Shown: positions 34,928-43,196, numbered from the stretch's first letter. The stretch is 64,000 nt of DNA from Lysinibacillus fusiformis (GCF_003049525.1 NZ_PYWL01000001.1:682001-746000); one strand, 5' to 3'. A program made the numbers and translations. Notes: generated from the letters alone by a model not told the origin.

Positions 34928-35326
34928 CTATGGTAATACAAAGTCTTTTAAGTCTTCCTGTTCATTCGGAGGAGGTGGCGTCACAATAGAAGCTTCGTCA
35001 CTGTCCCTTTGTTTAAGCTGATAAAATCGAACATCTTCGACCACTACCTCTGTCATAAAAATTTTAGTGTTTTCTTCATTTACAAATGACCTTGTTTGAA
35101 TACGGCCGTTTGCACCAATTAATGAGCCTTTCCCGCAATACTTGACAATATGTTCTGCAAGCCTTCCCCAAACTGTACAGAATATGAAATCTGTATCTAC
35201 TTCCCCATGACTATTTTTGAAATTGCGATTAATGGCAAGTGAAAAATGAGTCTGCACACGATTTCCAGATAAGTAGCGTAATACCGGATCTTTCGTAAAC
35301 CTTCCGACCAGTCCGACTTGATTCAT
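34928..35326 (-). CDS. ssbB: Single-stranded DNA-binding protein, SsbB/YwpH type
   Basis: 132 residues. The OB-fold of bacterial SSB is clear: MNQVGLVGRFTKDPVLRY, HFSLAINRNF, FIFCTVWGRLAEHIVKYCGKG and GRIQTRSF. The C-terminus ends with acidic residues then LKDFVLP, not the DDDIPF tip of the main SSB, and the protein is shorter than SsbA (about 170 residues). It therefore fits the second, competence-linked SsbB that protects incoming DNA. AAGGAGGTGA lies seven bases before the ATG. Neighbours ywqA and ywpF match the B. subtilis ywp/ywq region, which supports ssbB (ywpH). Confidence 0.85.
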   Translation of the reverse strand: MNQVGLVGRFTKDPVLRYLSGNRVQTHFSLAINRNFKNSHGEVDTDFIFCTVWGRLAEHIVKYCGKGSLIGANGRIQTRSFVNEENTKIFMTEVVVEDVRFYQLKQRDSDEASIVTPPPPNEQEDLKDFVLP

Positions 35327-35423
35327 TCATTCACCTCCTTTGCTTTGGATTGCTCTCATCTTACAAAACGACTCCAATATTAGCAAAATCAGAAAGTGAT
35401 AATTTGCATCAATTCTTCAGCAT

Positions 35424-35446
35424 AAAATAGGTAAATAACCTGTTTT
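35424..35446. repeat. Palindrome upstream of ssbB
   Basis: AAAATAGGT and ACCTGTTTT form an 8-of-9 inverted repeat with a 5-base spacer, about 100 bases upstream of ssbB and about 180 bases before ywpF. It could be an operator; it does not have the AAAAN5TTTT pair of a ComK box. Confidence 0.4.
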
Positions 35447-35581
35447 ATTTTTCTTTTATTTCTTATTTTTTCACCAGAATGCTTTAGGCAGTAATGGCAA
35501 ATGCTATTTCATGAAATCAGTAATTTCGCATTTATTGAAATTAACGAGCAGGTGCGTATGACCAACAACCGTAGCCGTATG

Positions 35582-35590
35582 TGTTATACT
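35582..35590 (+). promoter_or_regulatory. Extended -10 promoter of ywpF
   Basis: TGTTATACT, an extended -10 element, 33 bases before the ATG at 35624. Its position shows that the in-frame upstream codons from 35501 are not translated. Confidence 0.6.
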
Positions 35591-35623
35591 AAAAGAATGA
35601 CAGACTTAGGAGGAATATACATA

Positions 35624-36049
35624 ATGAAAACATTTAAAATGCTTTCCTTTGACCTTGTCACAAAAGATGGCGTGCAACCATTCCCTTTAGTCGATGGCAT
35701 TATTATTAATCAGGAAAATAGCCATCAGTCTTGGGTACTCGAATTGTTTATGGAAAAACAATATCGCTCAACCTTTGATGAGCTCTTAGCGAATGCTACT
35801 ATTTTTAATGTACGTGCCGTTATTTCATTTCCCGATAATGAACCCGCTCCTTTCCAGGTAATCGTACATACTGTTCAAGAAATCGGTGACCATGTATCCG
35901 TACTTTTAAAAGGTACACTCAAGATAAAACGCTCTAAATATGCTGAACAATTGCTTTCTGAACTACTAGCTGAAGGTGTTTCTTTAGAACATTTACTGGA
36001 ACGCTTTACAAAAGATATGAAACAGCGACCAAAATTAAAGAATGACTGA
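35624..36049 (+). CDS. ywpF: YwpF-like protein
   Basis: 141 residues from the ATG at 35624, nine bases after a GGAGG. The frame extends upstream to 35501, but the promoter and ribosome site lie in that extension. It begins MKTFKMLSFDLVTKDG and is an alpha/beta protein with a helical, charged C-terminus (LEHLLERFTKDMKQRPKLKND). Length, opening and location beside ssbB agree with the uncharacterised YwpF family of Bacillus. No catalytic motif, signal or membrane segment is visible. It forms a single-gene unit with an immediate terminator. Function unknown. Confidence 0.75.
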   Translation: MKTFKMLSFDLVTKDGVQPFPLVDGIIINQENSHQSWVLELFMEKQYRSTFDELLANATIFNVRAVISFPDNEPAPFQVIVHTVQEIGDHVSVLLKGTLKIKRSKYAEQLLSELLAEGVSLEHLLERFTKDMKQRPKLKND

Positions 36050-36076
36050 CGATGCAAAATTTTTGCATCGTTTTTT
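36049..36076 (+). terminator. Terminator of ywpF
   Basis: ACGATGCAAAA pairs with TTTTGCATCGT, with six T at the end; it starts on the stop codon. Confidence 0.85.
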
Positions 36077-36209
36077 ATAAGAAACAATTGCAATATCTTG
36101 GAGATTTTTCTGTTAGATGAGGGCTTGTAGACACCAGTCTTTAGTGAGCAAGATCATGAATAGCGTAAAATATTATATTTCTATAGTTACTCCGCTTCCC
36201 TGACTCATA

Positions 36210-36245
36210 AAAAAAGAGTGTTTTCCATGTAGGAAACACTCTTTT
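36210..36245 (-). terminator. Terminator of the lipoprotein gene
   Basis: On the minus strand AAAAGAGTGTTTCC and GGAAAACACTCTTTT form the stem with a 5-base loop and a T-rich tail. Confidence 0.85.
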
Positions 36246-36249
36246 GATA

Positions 36250-36642
36250 TTATCGGTTGTTCATACCGTCACGATACTTCTCAGTGTCGTTGGCTTTTTC
36301 ATCCACCATGTTGTCATTACGCTCAACACCGTTTACGCCATTCGCATTTGGTACGTTGTCATAGCCATTTGTGCCGTTAATATCAGCATTTGAACCAGGT
36401 GTTGTTGCTTCAGGTAATGTTGTATTTTCATTTACAGTACCTCGTTCAACACCATTTACATTTCGATCGTATGCATCGTCTCGTCTATTCGGATCTAATG
36501 CATCCTCGACACGATCAACACCATTACGAACATCAGTCTCTGCGTTTCTCACAGGATGATCTTCAACTGCTTTATTTCCCCAGTTACATCCTCCAAGGAA
36601 TACAGTAGCAAGAATAATGGTTAAAAATGACATTTTCCACAT
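36250..36642 (-). CDS. Small asparagine/aspartate-rich lipoprotein
   Basis: 130 residues with a lipoprotein signal peptide: MWKMSFLTIILATVFLGGC, so cysteine 19 would carry the lipid anchor. The mature part is low-complexity and highly charged, with repeated NGVERG, NGVDRVED and NGVERND phrases, probably disordered. GGAGG lies nine bases before the ATG and a strong terminator follows the stop. Single-gene unit on the outer face of the membrane. I do not recognise a family. The NGV repeats resemble those of spore-coat-associated or germination lipoproteins only in general style, so no function is claimed. Confidence 0.75.
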   Translation of the reverse strand: MWKMSFLTIILATVFLGGCNWGNKAVEDHPVRNAETDVRNGVDRVEDALDPNRRDDAYDRNVNGVERGTVNENTTLPEATTPGSNADINGTNGYDNVPNANGVNGVERNDNMVDEKANDTEKYRDGMNNR

Positions 36643-36750
36643 AGCAAAAAACCTCCTTTCTTGGTACTATGTCATCAAATACATCATGTGTATTTGTGAT
36701 CTAACATAGATTGCCCGAGAAAGGAGGGAACTATCCGATTTTTGATCAAA

Positions 36751-37134
36751 CTATTTTTGTTTTTCTTTTAATAACTGTTCAATATATGCTGCTTCTGCTT
36801 TACAGTCATAGCTATAGTCTGTGCCTAGCTCTTTTTGCAATGCCTCGATTGTTTCAACTTGCTGTGCTGTTGGTTCTTCATTTAAAATTTTGGCAATGAC
36901 CTCATCAATTTTTTGTGCCATCTCTTCATGAAACTCTGCACTCATCAATATTTCGGCTGGAATTTTTTCGATCCATGCTGCATTCTCTTGGAAATAAGTC
37001 TGCCAGCTTGCAATGAAGTCTTCCATAGAAAAGCGCTCTTCATCCCAACCAATACTTGCTAAGTATGTTTCAAAAGATGTTGAAATAGAACGAGTAATGC
37101 TAATTTTAATACCTGAAGACAATTCCTTATACAT
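36751..37134 (-). CDS. Uncharacterised 127-residue protein (possibly YwpG-like)
   Basis: 127 residues from an ATG with GTAGGAGG nine bases upstream. Predicted mostly helical and acidic; no signal peptide, membrane segment or cysteine pair. Opening MYKELSSGIKISITRS, ending YIEQLLKEKQK. It lies in the ywp neighbourhood between fabZ (ywpB) and ywpF. B. subtilis has there the similarly sized YwpG, which has been linked to the dynamin-like DynA, so homology is plausible but I cannot confirm it from sequence alone. Confidence 0.6.
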   Translation of the reverse strand: MYKELSSGIKISITRSISTSFETYLASIGWDEERFSMEDFIASWQTYFQENAAWIEKIPAEILMSAEFHEEMAQKIDEVIAKILNEEPTAQQVETIEALQKELGTDYSYDCKAEAAYIEQLLKEKQK

Positions 37135-37285
37135 CTTAATAATCCTCCTACGTTTGTAAAACCTAAAAATTACATCTATTTCAATTCACAATCGCTTAAT
37201 CGCCATCGCAATTTAAGAACCTACTAGTCTCAATTTTTTTGACTTGACTTTATCTATTTTATATCTTGTGGTCTATAAATGCAAA

Positions 37286-37729
37286 TTATGCTTGCTTTGG
37301 CTGCTCAGGTCCAATTGCAAATAGAATATCGGCTTCACATACAAGTTCTCCATCTACAGTTGCTATTCCATGTCCTTTACCCATCGAACCACGAAGTTTT
37401 ACAAACTCCACTTCCAATTTAAGTTGGTCTCCAGGTACTACTTGACGTTTGAAACGACAGTTATCAACACCCGTTAAAAATGCCAAACGTCCTTTAAATT
37501 CTTCTGCATTCAAAAGAGCTACTCCACCTACTTGTGCTAATGCCTCTACAATTAGCACACCTGGCATTACTGGATATCCTGGGAAGTGCCCATTAAAGAA
37601 ATCCTCATTCATAGAAACATTCTTTAAGCCTACTGCACGTTTTCCTTCTTCTAATTCAATAATGCGATCTACAAATAAAAATGGATAGCGGTGTGGTAAA
37701 ATTGCTTGAATTTGCTCTGCTGTTAACAT
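37286..37729 (-). CDS. fabZ: 3-hydroxyacyl-ACP dehydratase FabZ
   Basis: 147 residues, the normal FabZ length. The hot-dog fold signature is complete: [13 protein letters not shown], then [20 protein letters not shown] with the catalytic histidine and glutamate. It dehydrates 3-hydroxyacyl-ACP in the elongation cycle of type II fatty acid synthesis, in the cytoplasm. GAGGGGG lies about eight bases before the ATG. It closes a minus-strand run mbl-flhO-flhP-epuA-fabZ, separated from epuA by 55 bases. A fabZ at this place is also seen in B. subtilis (ywpB). Confidence 0.95.
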   Translation of the reverse strand: MLTAEQIQAILPHRYPFLFVDRIIELEEGKRAVGLKNVSMNEDFFNGHFPGYPVMPGVLIVEALAQVGGVALLNAEEFKGRLAFLTGVDNCRFKRQVVPGDQLKLEVEFVKLRGSMGKGHGIATVDGELVCEADILFAIGPEQPKQA

Positions 37730-37784
37730 GTCATATCCCCCTCAAAATAAAGTATGTATACACAAAGTAAGGTAAAGAATAAAA

Positions 37785-38069
37785 TTATTCTTTACCATGC
37801 ATAATATCAAATATATGTTGCCATGTTTCTCTTTTGAAAATATCCATAGCATTTCCTTCTCCAATAACACTAAAGCCAACCATTGCGCCTAATGTTGCGG
37901 CAGCAACAACTAAGATGAGAACAATTACAATGCGTAACCAAATCGGAATCAGTCGGATTTGCACCCATCGAACCTCGCGTTGCTCTCCATTTGAGCGGCG
38001 TTCTTTCTTTTCTGGTTGCGTATCGGTTTCTTGTGTCGGCACAGAACGTCGACGTGAATCGTTTGTCAT
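37785..38069 (-). CDS. EpuA-type RNA polymerase accessory protein (annotated as DNA-directed RNA polymerase subunit beta)
   Basis: 94 residues. A charged, disordered N-terminus (RRRSVPTQETDTQPEKKERR), a short VRWVQIRLIPIWLRI segment, one membrane helix (about 47-69) and a short tail (WQHIFDIMHGKE). This matches the small EpuA family (PF11772), which databases label DNA-directed RNA polymerase subunit beta because a relative is fused or adjacent to rpoB; the real function is unsettled. The protein must sit in the membrane. GAGGAG precedes the ATG. It lies between flhP and fabZ, probably in the same transcript. Confidence 0.8.
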   Translation of the reverse strand: MTNDSRRRSVPTQETDTQPEKKERRSNGEQREVRWVQIRLIPIWLRIVIVLILVVAAATLGAMVGFSVIGEGNAMDIFKRETWQHIFDIMHGKE

Positions 38070-38111
38070 AAATTGTACTCCTCTTCATTCCTTGCTTTTT
38101 AGGATGACTTC

Positions 38112-38951
38112 CTATCGAATACCATTAATAAGACCAAGCATTTGGTCTGCTAATGTAACCGTTCTTGCATTGAATTGATAGGAACGTTGTGTTTGAATTA
38201 GTTCTGTCATTTCCTTCGAAAGGTTAACGTTGGACATTTCTAAAGTACCACCTTGCATGCCAATTTGCTGACGATTAGCACCTACTAGCTCTGTTAGAAC
38301 CTCAGCTTGTGTAAAGCCAAGTTCAGCAAGGTTGTCTGGTAATCCAACATAAGAACCTGAAACATGTTCCATTAGTTGCGGTTTTTGGAATTCAGTAACC
38401 GCTAAATCCGTACGAATGATATCGCCATTTGGATAAGATGCTTCTAGTATACCACCATCTCGTACTGAAAATCCTTGCACATTATCTGGTAATGTAATAG
38501 CTTGTCCAGCAGCATTTGCCACTGGGTATCCCTCAGCAGTTACTAGCATAACTGTTCCATTATTTAGCGGCGATAAATAAAAGTCACCTTGTCGAGTATA
38601 CACTGTTTCAGTCCCATTTTCACCATTTGGCATTAAAATATTGAAATATTGTTTTGCTGTTGTAAAGGCTAAGTCCAAATCTCGATTAGTCGTTTGCAAA
38701 GAACCTTGCTTTTGATTGGATTTAATTTGACCAAGCATTGCGCCTGATCCATAGCGAATACCAACAGGCGTTTGTCGCTCAGCACGATCCAGTTTGTCAT
38801 TATTAAACTGTTGATAGAGTAACTCATTGAAAGATGCTTCCTTCGCTTTAAAGCCTGTCGTATTGCTATTGGCGATGTTATTACTAATCGTATCAAGTTT
38901 ATTTTGTAATTGGCCCATTGTATTAGTTGCTGTAATCATTGTACGTAGCAT
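38112..38951 (-). CDS. flhP: Flagellar hook-basal body protein FlhP
   Basis: 279 residues. Typical rod/hook protein: an N-terminal MITATNTMGQLQNKLDTISN and the family repeat NIANSNTTGFKAKEASF, a variable centre, and a C-terminal VNLSKEMTELIQTQRSYQFNARTV. The protein is an axial component exported through the flagellar system; FlhO and FlhP form the distal rod in Bacillus. AGGAGG lies ten bases before the ATG. It follows flhO by 31 bases and belongs to the mbl-flhO-flhP cluster conserved in B. subtilis. Confidence 0.92.
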   Translation of the reverse strand: MLRTMITATNTMGQLQNKLDTISNNIANSNTTGFKAKEASFNELLYQQFNNDKLDRAERQTPVGIRYGSGAMLGQIKSNQKQGSLQTTNRDLDLAFTTAKQYFNILMPNGENGTETVYTRQGDFYLSPLNNGTVMLVTAEGYPVANAAGQAITLPDNVQGFSVRDGGILEASYPNGDIIRTDLAVTEFQKPQLMEHVSGSYVGLPDNLAELGFTQAEVLTELVGANRQQIGMQGGTLEMSNVNLSKEMTELIQTQRSYQFNARTVTLADQMLGLINGIR

Positions 38952-38982
38952 TTATAAAAAGCCTCCTGTTCTGTTTCGTCCA

Positions 38983-39816
38983 TTAAATTTTACCGATTTC
39001 ATTAACAGCCTTTTCCATGCTGCGATCATAAGCTTGTAATACTTTTTGATTGGCTTCAAATGCTCGGTACGCTGTCATTAAATCTGTCATGGCACGACCA
39101 GAATCTACGTTTGATCCCTCTAAGAAGTTTTGACGTAGTGTAAAGGAAACACCATTCGCCCCATAGGCTGATGGCAGGTTTACGCCATTTTCTGTCCGAA
39201 TAAGACCGTTATCTTGTTTCTGTAGCATATTCGGATTGGCAGCATACGATACGCCTACTCGCGCTACTTGCTGATTATTAACGTAAATGGCGCCACTTTC
39301 ATCGAGGCGAAAATCATCATTAGGTAACTGGATTCGTTGTCCAGCATCATTTAACACGTAAAGGCCTTGCCCATTTACTAAATAACCTTGGCCATCCAAA
39401 GTAAAATTACCATTACGTGTATAGGCTTCTCCACCATCTGGATGTGCGAGTCTGAAGAATATTGAGCCAGATACACCATCTTCATTTTGTGGTAAGTTTC
39501 CATCAATCAATGCCATATCTGTTGTAAAATCAGTGCTATAGATTTGGCCCTGTATGTAATTTGGTAATGTTTCTTGTAAATATGTCCCCGTATTTAAAGC
39601 GCCTACTTGATTCATATATTCGGCACCTGCTTGTTGATTGGCAGGCGCATTTGTTTTTCCGATGCTAGACATCAGCATATCTGGGAATGAACGAATCGTT
39701 GATTGGTCTGCCTTAAATCCCGGTGTATTCGCATTAGCTAAATTGTTGGATAGTAATTCTGTTCTTCTTTGTTGCGTGATCATACCGGTTGCAACTGTAT
39801 AAAAACCTTTAAACAA
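38983..39816 (-). CDS. flhO: Flagellar hook-basal body protein FlhO
   Basis: 277 residues. I start at the TTG at 39816, giving MFKGFYTVATGM, the normal rod-protein opening; GAGGTG is six bases upstream. The GTG at 39825 would overlap that ribosome site. Further family marks: NNLANANTPGFKADQ near the start, and SNVDSGRAMTDLMTAYRAF near the end. It forms part of the rod with FlhP. It is 21 bases downstream of mbl, on the same strand, and probably co-transcribed with it. Confidence 0.9.
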   Translation of the reverse strand: MFKGFYTVATGMITQQRRTELLSNNLANANTPGFKADQSTIRSFPDMLMSSIGKTNAPANQQAGAEYMNQVGALNTGTYLQETLPNYIQGQIYSTDFTTDMALIDGNLPQNEDGVSGSIFFRLAHPDGGEAYTRNGNFTLDGQGYLVNGQGLYVLNDAGQRIQLPNDDFRLDESGAIYVNNQQVARVGVSYAANPNMLQKQDNGLIRTENGVNLPSAYGANGVSFTLRQNFLEGSNVDSGRAMTDLMTAYRAFEANQKVLQAYDRSMEKAVNEIGKI

Positions 39817-39837
39817 AGAGATCACCTCATTTTAATT

Positions 39838-40833
39838 TTATAAGGACGCTGGTACACGATCTATATTTTCAAGCATAATGCCTGTTCCAATAGCTACACA
39901 ATCCATTGGTCTTTCAGCAATGAAGACAGGTACCTTTAATTCTTCAATTAATAGTTGGTCCATACCATGTAAAAGTGCTCCGCCACCAGTAATAATAACG
40001 CCGCGATCGATGATATCAGCCGATAGCTCCGGTGGTGTTTTTTCTAAAACATTTTTTGCAGATTGAACGATCATTGCTACAGATTCGTGTAATGCACGTT
40101 CGATCTCTTCAGAATGAATAGAAATTGTACGTGGTAAACCTGTCACCATGTCACGACCTCGGATATCCATTGTATCATTACGACTACCTTTGAAAACTGT
40201 TCCGATTGTCATTTTGATGGCTTCTGCTGTGCGTTCACCAATTAGCAATTTATATTCTTTTTTAATATATTGTAAAATATCGTTATCAAACACATCTCCT
40301 GCCACTTTAATGGATTCACTTGTGACAATATCACCCATTGAAAGAACAGCAATATCTGTTGTTCCACCGCCGATATCAACTACCATATTCCCGCTTGGTT
40401 GGAAGATGTCCATGCCTGCACCAATCGCTGCTACTTTTGGCTCTTCCTCTAAATATACTTTTTTACCGCCTGATTTCTCTGCCGCTTCACGAATTGCCTT
40501 TTGCTCAACACTTGTAATATTCGTTGGACAACAAATTAGAATACGTGGCTTTGCTAAAAATCCTTTGACATTTAATTTATTGATGAAATGTCTTAACATC
40601 GCTTCAGTCACATCAAAATCTGCAATGACTCCATCTCTAAGTGGGCGAATTGCTGTAATATTACCTGGCGTTCTCCCTACCATTTGGCGAGCTTCTTCCC
40701 CTACCGCTAATACTTTATTTGTCTTTTTATCAATAGCCACTACAGATGGTTCATTAAGGACAATCCCCTTACCTTTAACGTGGATTAATACGTTCGCAGT
40801 ACCTAAGTCAATGCCGATATCTTTCGAAAACAT
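39838..40833 (-). CDS. mbl: MreB-like cytoskeletal protein Mbl
   Basis: 331 residues, close to B. subtilis Mbl. Actin-fold motifs are all visible: phosphate 1 (IGIDLGTANVLIHVKGKG), phosphate 2 (VVDIGGGTTDIAVLS), connect 2 and the adenosine motif (VIITGGGALLHGMDQ). It polymerises on the inner membrane and guides the side-wall synthesis machinery, keeping the rod shape. AAGGAG lies ten bases before the ATG. Gene order spoIIID-mbl-flhO-flhP equals that of B. subtilis, which separates Mbl from MreB and MreBH. Confidence 0.95.
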   Translation of the reverse strand: MFSKDIGIDLGTANVLIHVKGKGIVLNEPSVVAIDKKTNKVLAVGEEARQMVGRTPGNITAIRPLRDGVIADFDVTEAMLRHFINKLNVKGFLAKPRILICCPTNITSVEQKAIREAAEKSGGKKVYLEEEPKVAAIGAGMDIFQPSGNMVVDIGGGTTDIAVLSMGDIVTSESIKVAGDVFDNDILQYIKKEYKLLIGERTAEAIKMTIGTVFKGSRNDTMDIRGRDMVTGLPRTISIHSEEIERALHESVAMIVQSAKNVLEKTPPELSADIIDRGVIITGGGALLHGMDQLLIEELKVPVFIAERPMDCVAIGTGIMLENIDRVPASL

Positions 40834-41030
40834 TTTATAATTTCTCCTTCCCGCCAGTTCAAACTACATAACGTTCATTTTATCTCTTTATCTAGAATAT
40901 TTTATCATATTCTATTGGTAATTTCACCCTGTATTTAATGATTAAGACTGTTTTCTTTTCACGTTCTGAACGGCAATAATATAGTATTACTTTACCTTAA
41001 ACAAACTTATTATATGCCTGTTCACACAAC

Positions 41031-41063
41031 AAAAAAGAACGAATCAATCTTGACTCGCTCTTT
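41031..41063 (-). terminator. Terminator of spoIIID overlapping its last codons
   Basis: On the minus strand AAAGAGCGAGTCA pairs with TGATTCGTTCTTT, followed by TTTTGTT. The spoIIID stop codon lies on the loop side of the stem, so the hairpin includes the last coding bases. Confidence 0.7.
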
Positions 41064-41304
41064 CTTTCCACTTGTTTTTCGTTGCTTCTCCTCCGCGAAT
41101 ATGACGTACGGCCTTATGGTAGGCGAGTATTTCTTTCACTTGGTCAGCTAATCCTTCATGAATTGTTGGTAATCGCTCTGTTAAATCCTTGTGCACCGTA
41201 CTTTTTGAATAACCAGTCATTTTCGCGAGGACTCGCACAGTCTCACGCGTCTCAATCAGTAATTCACCGAGGCGTATGCAGCGCTTCCGAATGTGCTCAT
41301 GCAC
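41044..41304 (-). CDS. spoIIID: Sporulation transcription factor SpoIIID
   Basis: 86 residues from the GTG at 41304 (GGAAAGGA eight bases upstream), which gives the expected MHEHIRKRC opening; a GTG six codons earlier is inside the ribosome-site region. The helix-turn-helix (VRVLAKMTGYSKSTVHKDL) and the conserved TERLP and IRGGEATKNKWK stretches are as in Bacillus SpoIIID. It acts in the mother cell, repressing and activating sigma-E genes and preparing for sigma-K. It stands just upstream of mbl with its own terminator. Confidence 0.95.
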   Translation of the reverse strand: MHEHIRKRCIRLGELLIETRETVRVLAKMTGYSKSTVHKDLTERLPTIHEGLADQVKEILAYHKAVRHIRGGEATKNKWKERASQD

Positions 41305-41410
41305 GTTCTTCGTCCTTTCCACACAATTTCACAAAATGCTTTGGCAATCAGATGCACATTTGCGCATTTCTTCACCTTATGTGAGGACAAAGCTATTCAG
41401 AACACGTTTT

Positions 41411-41483
41411 GCATTTTCCTAATAAAATGCTGATTTTTTATGCGTTACTAGCTTTTAGAATTAAAAAGCTAGTAATTTTTTCG
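41411..41483 (+). terminator. Two plus-oriented hairpins between spoIIID and spoIIQ
   Basis: GCATTTT/AAAATGC (about 41411-41430) followed by ATTTTTT, and ACTAGCTTTT/AAAAAGCTAGT (about 41447-41474) followed by ATTTTTT. The T runs follow the stems on the plus strand, although all genes here are on minus. The second stem also contains the last codons and stop of spoIIQ. Confidence 0.5.
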
Positions 41484-42138
41484 GATTAATATATTTTCCG
41501 TCTTCAACTACTTCGAAATGCATGTGGACGCCAGCCGCTTGATTCCACTCGTTATCAGTCGCTTTTCCTAAAGCTTGACCTTGAGTAACCTCATCGCCTT
41601 CTTTTACAGCGATATCTTTTACAGAGCTATAATGTGTTTGCATGCCATTTGGATGCTCGATGACAATTTTATTGCCTGTAAATGCGTCTAGTTTTACTTC
41701 TAGTACTTTACCAGTCATAGCAGCTAGTACTTCAAATTCTTCACCATTCATAGCAATAGAGATACCAGAAGACGTTGTAAATGTTTGATTAAATACCATT
41801 AGTGCATTTTCACGAGACTCTTCATTCGCTTCTAGCTCATAAAACTCTTGTAAGATTTGTACTTTACTAAGGCTCTCTTCTTTGAATGGATACATCATGT
41901 TTTCAGTACGTGCATTTGTTTCTACAACAGGACCTGAATCAACTTCTGCTAAATCTGGTAACGGTGCATCTTCTACTTTAGATACGAGACTATTGTAACC
42001 AAATAACAATCCTGCTAGAACCAGTGCACCACCTGTGTAAACTACTGGCCAAAACCATGGTTTCTTTTGTAACTGACCATTTTCCTTTTGATTTGGATTC
42101 TGGTTTTGAGAAGCTTTATTATTTTTATCCTCTCTCAT
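41461..42138 (-). CDS. spoIIQ: SpoIIQ, forespore LytM-fold protein
   Basis: 225 residues from the ATG at 42138 (MREDKNNKAS), with GAGGTG six bases upstream. One membrane segment (about 28-50) places the rest in the intermembrane space. The LytM/M23 domain (about 130-222) keeps the second metal motif (GVHMHFEVVEDG) but where active enzymes have HxGID it reads SSGISIA. Two zinc ligands are therefore gone and it should be structural, as in B. subtilis SpoIIQ, which holds SpoIIIAH to zip the two membranes during engulfment. Normally made under sigma-F. It is 37 bases downstream of spoIID, with a hairpin in between. Confidence 0.93.
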   Translation of the reverse strand: MREDKNNKASQNQNPNQKENGQLQKKPWFWPVVYTGGALVLAGLLFGYNSLVSKVEDAPLPDLAEVDSGPVVETNARTENMMYPFKEESLSKVQILQEFYELEANEESRENALMVFNQTFTTSSGISIAMNGEEFEVLAAMTGKVLEVKLDAFTGNKIVIEHPNGMQTHYSSVKDIAVKEGDEVTQGQALGKATDNEWNQAAGVHMHFEVVEDGKYINPKKLLAF

Positions 42139-42149
42139 TTTCATCACCT

Positions 42150-42172
42150 CTAGTTGCAGTGTGAACAACTAG
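42150..42172 (-). repeat. Stem-loop adjoining the spoIIQ ribosome site
   Basis: CTAGTTG and CAACTAG pair around a 9-base loop directly upstream of the GAGGTG of spoIIQ and just after the spoIID stop. It could insulate spoIIQ from spoIID readthrough or affect translation; there is no T run. Confidence 0.55.
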
Positions 42173-42175
42173 AAG

Positions 42176-43114
42176 TTATTTTAAACATGCATCTATTTTT
42201 TTTATTTCAATATCTTTATAATAATAGTGTAAAATTTCAGCAGCCGTTTTCCCTTCATTTGCCATAGCCTCTGCTCCATATTGACTCATTCCTACTCCAT
42301 GACCATATCCTTTAGTTTTCACATGAACCTTTCTAGTATTATCATTATAAACAATTGAAAAGTCAGTGGATGGTATTCCAAGAAACGTTCGAACCTCTCT
42401 CCCTGTCCAAACATTATTCCCTAACTGTAGACGCTCCACACGCCCTGAGTCATTGTAAAATAGCTGTATACGATTAAAATCACTAGCTTGCCATTGTATT
42501 GGCCATAATTTATTCCATTGTGCTAGTGACCACTCTTGCTCTGCCTCAAATTTCGGAGATGTTTGATCTGAAACACTTGCAACACTTTGCAAATATGGAA
42601 TATTATTTCCACTATAGCCGTAGGCACTTTCTGTTTGTCCATTACTTGTTGAATGAAACATAGCTGTAATTAAATCATTATTATAAAGAAGAACTTGTCC
42701 TTTCGTTTCATTGATGGCTTCGACAATTTTCTTTTCATTTCCCAGGAAATTGCTAGCCCAATTCGCTTTTCTTTGACTCTCATCATAGAAAACTTGCTTT
42801 GCTACAGTCGGTGCGATTGCTTTTTTACCGTAATTTGTCGTTTTTAACGCATAAGTACGTGCTGCAATAGCCTGTGCCTTCAATGCCTCCTTTTTAAAAG
42901 AAACAGGCATTTCTGCCGCTACTACCCCGGTTATATACGTCTCTAAAGGAATTTTTTCCTTTTGTCCCTCCACTTCTATAAATAGTTCACAAGCTTTTTC
43001 ATCTGCTGTTGGAGGTTGCACTTCCTCCCGTCTTTCGCTTAATCCTAAAACAGGAAGCACATATAACGCCCCCAATAAACAAAGGACACCTATACTAATC
43101 ATCCATTTTTTCAT
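42176..43114 (-). CDS. spoIID: SpoIID, lytic transglycosylase of engulfment
   Basis: 312 residues. An N-terminal signal anchor (about 5-25) is followed by the SpoIID/LytB domain: EVEGQKEKIPLETYITGVVAAEMP with the catalytic glutamate, KAQAIAARTYAL, HSTSNGQTESA, and KGYGHGVGMSQYGAEAMA at the end. SpoIID cleaves glycan strands during engulfment, working with SpoIIM and SpoIIP in the mother-cell membrane. A sigma-E-like promoter lies only a few bases upstream (43120-43148). There is no recognisable Shine-Dalgarno site before the ATG at 43114. Confidence 0.95.
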   Translation of the reverse strand: MKKWMISIGVLCLLGALYVLPVLGLSERREEVQPPTADEKACELFIEVEGQKEKIPLETYITGVVAAEMPVSFKKEALKAQAIAARTYALKTTNYGKKAIAPTVAKQVFYDESQRKANWASNFLGNEKKIVEAINETKGQVLLYNNDLITAMFHSTSNGQTESAYGYSGNNIPYLQSVASVSDQTSPKFEAEQEWSLAQWNKLWPIQWQASDFNRIQLFYNDSGRVERLQLGNNVWTGREVRTFLGIPSTDFSIVYNDNTRKVHVKTKGYGHGVGMSQYGAEAMANEGKTAAEILHYYYKDIEIKKIDACLK

Positions 43115-43119
43115 AAGGA

Positions 43120-43148
43120 ATAATATGCTTAATACTATTTAGTTATGA
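43120..43148 (-). promoter_or_regulatory. Sigma-E-like promoter of spoIID
   Basis: On the minus strand TCATAAC (43142-43148), 14 bases, CATATTAT (43120-43127), close to the sigma-E consensus TCATATT/CATACAAT. The expected transcription start falls on or within a base or two of the annotated ATG at 43114. Confidence 0.6.
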
Positions 43149-43153
43149 GAAAT

Positions 43154-43187
43154 AAAAAACCCTCTGCTTCTGTAAGCAAAGGGTTTT
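43154..43187 (-). terminator. Terminator of murA
   Basis: On the minus strand AAAACCCTTTGCTTAC pairs with AGAAGCAGAGGGTTTT, followed by TTATTT. It separates murA from spoIID. Confidence 0.85.
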
Positions 43188-43196
43188 AACATCATA

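Noticed and set aside
34830..35021. Plus-strand 63-codon frame overlapping the ssbB end
   Set aside because: Shadow of the ssbB gene and its downstream DNA; no ribosome site.
35501..35623. Longer N-terminus for YwpF
   Set aside because: A promoter and a GGAGG site lie inside it; the ATG at 35624 is well placed.
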